Assembly: GCA_030148165.1 (NCBI GenBank)
Contig: JASBTZ010000007.1
Coordinates: 186,001 to 250,000, forward strand
Origin: Bacteroidota bacterium
Lineage (GTDB): Bacteria > Bacteroidota > Bacteroidia > Flavobacteriales_D > Crocinitomicaceae
Direction: 5' to 3'
DNA length: 64,000 nucleotides
The position numbers were made by a program, and so were the translations under genes. Positions 61,612-64,000 of this stretch are shown piece after piece (the first letter of the stretch is position 1; each line of letters starts with the position of its first letter). A model generated the notes under the pieces. It saw nothing but the letters and a program-made list of their open reading frames with translations. It had not been told where the DNA came from and did no database searches.

Positions 61612-63327
61612 TCAATCAAAATTGAGGCCCTGTTTTCTAAGTATTCTTCTCACATAAAGCGCAAAGAAGGTCAGGTAGAAGAAGCAAATCGCACCAACAA
61701 TAAATGACGGTTGAATTCCGATTACATCGGCTAACTTCCCTTGTATTGGAGGAATGATAGCACCGCCCAGGATCATCATGACCAGAAAGGCAGAACCTTG
61801 TGATTGATATTTACCCAGTCCGGCTAAGGACAAGGAGAATACACACGGCCACATTATAGAGCAGAACAATCCTGCACTTAGGAAGGCGTACACGGCAATC
61901 ATACCTGTACTTAATAGTCCAACTACCATTGCAGTGATTCCAAGGGCACCAAAAACACCCAGTGTTAGAGCAGGTTTGTCATTCGTGATATAGAAAGCAA
62001 TTATCTGTACACCTACACATAGAACGTACCAATACAGCGGTGAAACATCATACCCTGAAAGTCTTGTCAGTAATAAAACGACACTGAAAGCGATCAAAGG
62101 AACAAAAAAGCGAAGGACCAGCTTCGTGCTGGTTTTCATTTCGAAGGCATTAATTGCTCCGGCCCATCGACCTATCATCAGACTACCCCAGAACATAGCT
62201 ACATAAGGAGCAATCTCTGAGGCACTGTATCCACCAAATTCTTTCTGCTTTAACAGCTCACCTAGATTCGATCCAACGGCAACTTCAACTCCTACATAAA
62301 CGAAAATGGCAAGCATTCCTAGCGTGAGTTGTGGATACTGCATTGCACCCCATCCTTCTTTTTGTTTGGCACCTTTGAAGTGTGCGAACAGCATGCCTCC
62401 CAATATAACGAGCAAACCTCCACCCAGCCAAAACATGCGCTTTTGTTCGAGTGGTGTTTTGATTACTTCTATATCGGCATTAAGTGAAGCAATTTGCTCA
62501 GCATTTTGGACTTTATCCAGCTTGCTTATTTCTTCCTCGTATTGAACAATCTGTTTAGCATCGGCACTTCTGTAACTATTGAACACGGGTGCAAAACAGG
62601 CGAATAATAATCCGGTCATAATAATTAGACTCGCCAATGCCTTCCGCGCTTTCTCAGTCTTTTCCTCATTCTTAGCTTCCGGGACACTTTTTGAAAATCC
62701 AAATAGCATAGCAATTCCAAGAAAAAGACCTCCAACACAGGCGTATAGTAATATTACCTTGGAGAGGCTCAGTGATTCAATCATTTCATCGCTGATGGCA
62801 GATGCTGATCCGAATAAAGCAAGTGCAACGATGAGTGGTCCGACGGTCGTACCCAAACTATTCACACCGCCACCAAGATTTATCCGGCTGCTTCCGGTTG
62901 CTTCATCTCCCAGTGAGATCATAAAAGGATTGGCGGACGTCTGCTGAACTGAAAACCCAAGAGCAACAATGAATAGACCCAGCAACATACCCGCGAACAC
63001 ATTCATGTATACCGACACGATCATGGCTGCTGCCCCAAGGGCGGAGAAAAGAAGACCATATACGATGCTTTTCTTGTAACCCCAGGAACCAATGATATCT
63101 CTGCCTTTAAGGGAACTAAAAAAGAATAATGCCAGTGCGCCCAGATAATAAGCACCATAGAATGCAAAATCAATGAGCTGGCTTTGGTATTGATCCAGAT
63201 CAAAATAACTCTTGCAAAAAGGAATAAAAACACTGTTGCCGGCGGCTATGAATCCCCAAAAGAAAAATACGGTAGTAAGGGTGATCAGCGCTCCGTAATT
63301 GGTCTTTTTCAATGTATCGTCTGACAT
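61612..63327 (-). CDS. sugar MFS transporter (FucP/GlcP-like) with central insertion
   Basis: 'FFFWGFIAAGNSVFIPFCKSYFDLDQYQSQLIDFAFYGAYYLGAL', 'QQTSANPFMISLGDEATGSSRINLGGGVNSLGTTVGPLI', 'MILGGAIIPPIQGKLADVIGIQPSFIV'. Confidence 0.9.
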   Translation of the reverse strand: MSDDTLKKTNYGALITLTTVFFFWGFIAAGNSVFIPFCKSYFDLDQYQSQLIDFAFYGAYYLGALALFFFSSLKGRDIIGSWGYKKSIVYGLLFSALGAAAMIVSVYMNVFAGMLLGLFIVALGFSVQQTSANPFMISLGDEATGSSRINLGGGVNSLGTTVGPLIVALALFGSASAISDEMIESLSLSKVILLYACVGGLFLGIAMLFGFSKSVPEAKNEEKTEKARKALASLIIMTGLLFACFAPVFNSYRSADAKQIVQYEEEISKLDKVQNAEQIASLNADIEVIKTPLEQKRMFWLGGGLLVILGGMLFAHFKGAKQKEGWGAMQYPQLTLGMLAIFVYVGVEVAVGSNLGELLKQKEFGGYSASEIAPYVAMFWGSLMIGRWAGAINAFEMKTSTKLVLRFFVPLIAFSVVLLLTRLSGYDVSPLYWYVLCVGVQIIAFYITNDKPALTLGVFGALGITAMVVGLLSTGMIAVYAFLSAGLFCSIMWPCVFSLSLAGLGKYQSQGSAFLVMMILGGAIIPPIQGKLADVIGIQPSFIVGAICFFYLTFFALYVRRILRKQGLNFD

Positions 63328-63391
63328 GGCTCTTTCTTGAAATGTTCAGGAAAGGTACGAACAAAAAAGATCGTGATTTTTGGGTAGAATA

Positions 63392-64000
63392 TTAGTTATT
63401 AACCGCGCTGGATGAAGAAGTAGAATCCAGCCCAAGCATTTTTTTGATTTCAGTCACGATTGCCTTCTTGTCAAAGCCACATTCTTCCCAAAGTTCAGCT
63501 TGTGTCCCGTGATTAATGAAACGATCAGGAATACCCAACCGGACAACTTCTGCACTGTACTTCTGATCGATCATGAACTCAAGAATGGCCGAACCGAATC
63601 CACCCATTAAGCAGCCGTCTTCAACCGTAATGACCTTATCAAATTTTGCAAATACCTCGTGCAGCATCGTTTCATCCAAAGGTTTCACGAATCGCATGTC
63701 GTAGTGAGCCACAGAAGCACCGGTCGATTTTAACTCCTCGATTGCTTCCTTTGCAAAATTACCCGGATGACCAATGCTTAAAATAGCGAGATCATTGCCG
63801 CTGCTTAGTTTCCTTCCGGTGCCAACCTTGATCTTCTGGAATTTCGTTTTCCATTCTGTCATAACCCCCTTACCACGAGGATAACGAATGGTAAATGGTC
63901 CCATATCTTCTAGTTGAGCCGTATACATCAGGTTCCTAAGTTCAGACTCATCCATTGGAGCACTGACAGTCATGTTAGGGATACTTCTCATGTAGGATAA
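63392..64000 (-). CDS. dxs: 1-deoxy-D-xylulose-5-phosphate synthase, C-terminal part (truncated by the window edge)
   Basis: 'MRSIPNMTVSAPMDESELRNLMYTAQ', 'FTIRYPRGKGV', 'VITVEDGCLMGGFGSAILEF', 'RLGIPDRFINHGTQAELWEECGFDKKAI'. Confidence 0.93.
   Translation of the reverse strand, partial: LSYMRSIPNMTVSAPMDESELRNLMYTAQLEDMGPFTIRYPRGKGVMTEWKTKFQKIKVGTGRKLSSGNDLAILSIGHPGNFAKEAIEELKSTGASVAHYDMRFVKPLDETMLHEVFAKFDKVITVEDGCLMGGFGSAILEFMIDQKYSAEVVRLGIPDRFINHGTQAELWEECGFDKKAIVTEIKKMLGLDSTSSSSAVNN

Noticed and set aside
1-64000. Mobile element, prophage, defence island, BGC or CRISPR locus
   Set aside because: No transposase, integrase, phage structural, cas or biosynthetic megasynthase motifs in the ORF translations; gene content is housekeeping plus secreted proteases
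1-64000. tRNA or rRNA genes
   Set aside because: Intergenic gaps are short and no cloverleaf or rRNA-like sequence was recognised by eye; a tRNAscan-SE/barrnap run would be decisive

Overview
A 64 kb chromosomal segment from a member of the Bacteroidota, probably Flavobacteriales. The lineage is inferred from several T9SS C-terminal sorting domains, TAnnTTTG-type -7 promoter boxes, and a DUF4350-MoxR-DUF58 cluster. Nearly all of it is ordinary housekeeping and envelope content: pccB-like carboxylase, aspS, cysS, polA, a hemA-hemC-hemD operon, rsmI, hemW, udk, gpsA, lysC, feoA-feoB, and a partial dxs at the right edge. There are also four secreted T9SS-sorted proteases (two tandem M43 paralogs, one trypsin-like, one reprolysin-like), two aldehyde dehydrogenases, a SulP transporter, a CPA-type antiporter and a large sensor kinase. 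I saw no CRISPR array, transposase, integrase, rRNA or tRNA. The most interesting unexplained signal is an unannotated interval at about 34842-34985 between two intrinsic terminators. By eye it folds into a rod with a closing stem, a large central bubble and a 15-bp upper stem, followed by its own rho-independent terminator. That resembles 6S RNA architecture and needs checking. Other points of interest are a 15-bp direct repeat at exactly 22-bp spacing upstream of the reprolysin-like protease gene, a large SF1 helicase-like protein with no visible nuclease domain, a sugar-MFS protein with an inserted helical segment, a SulP protein with an unassigned C-terminal domain, and a hidden small FeoB-associated Cys-containing membrane protein. 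Family assignments come from reading motifs in the translations; no database search was run.
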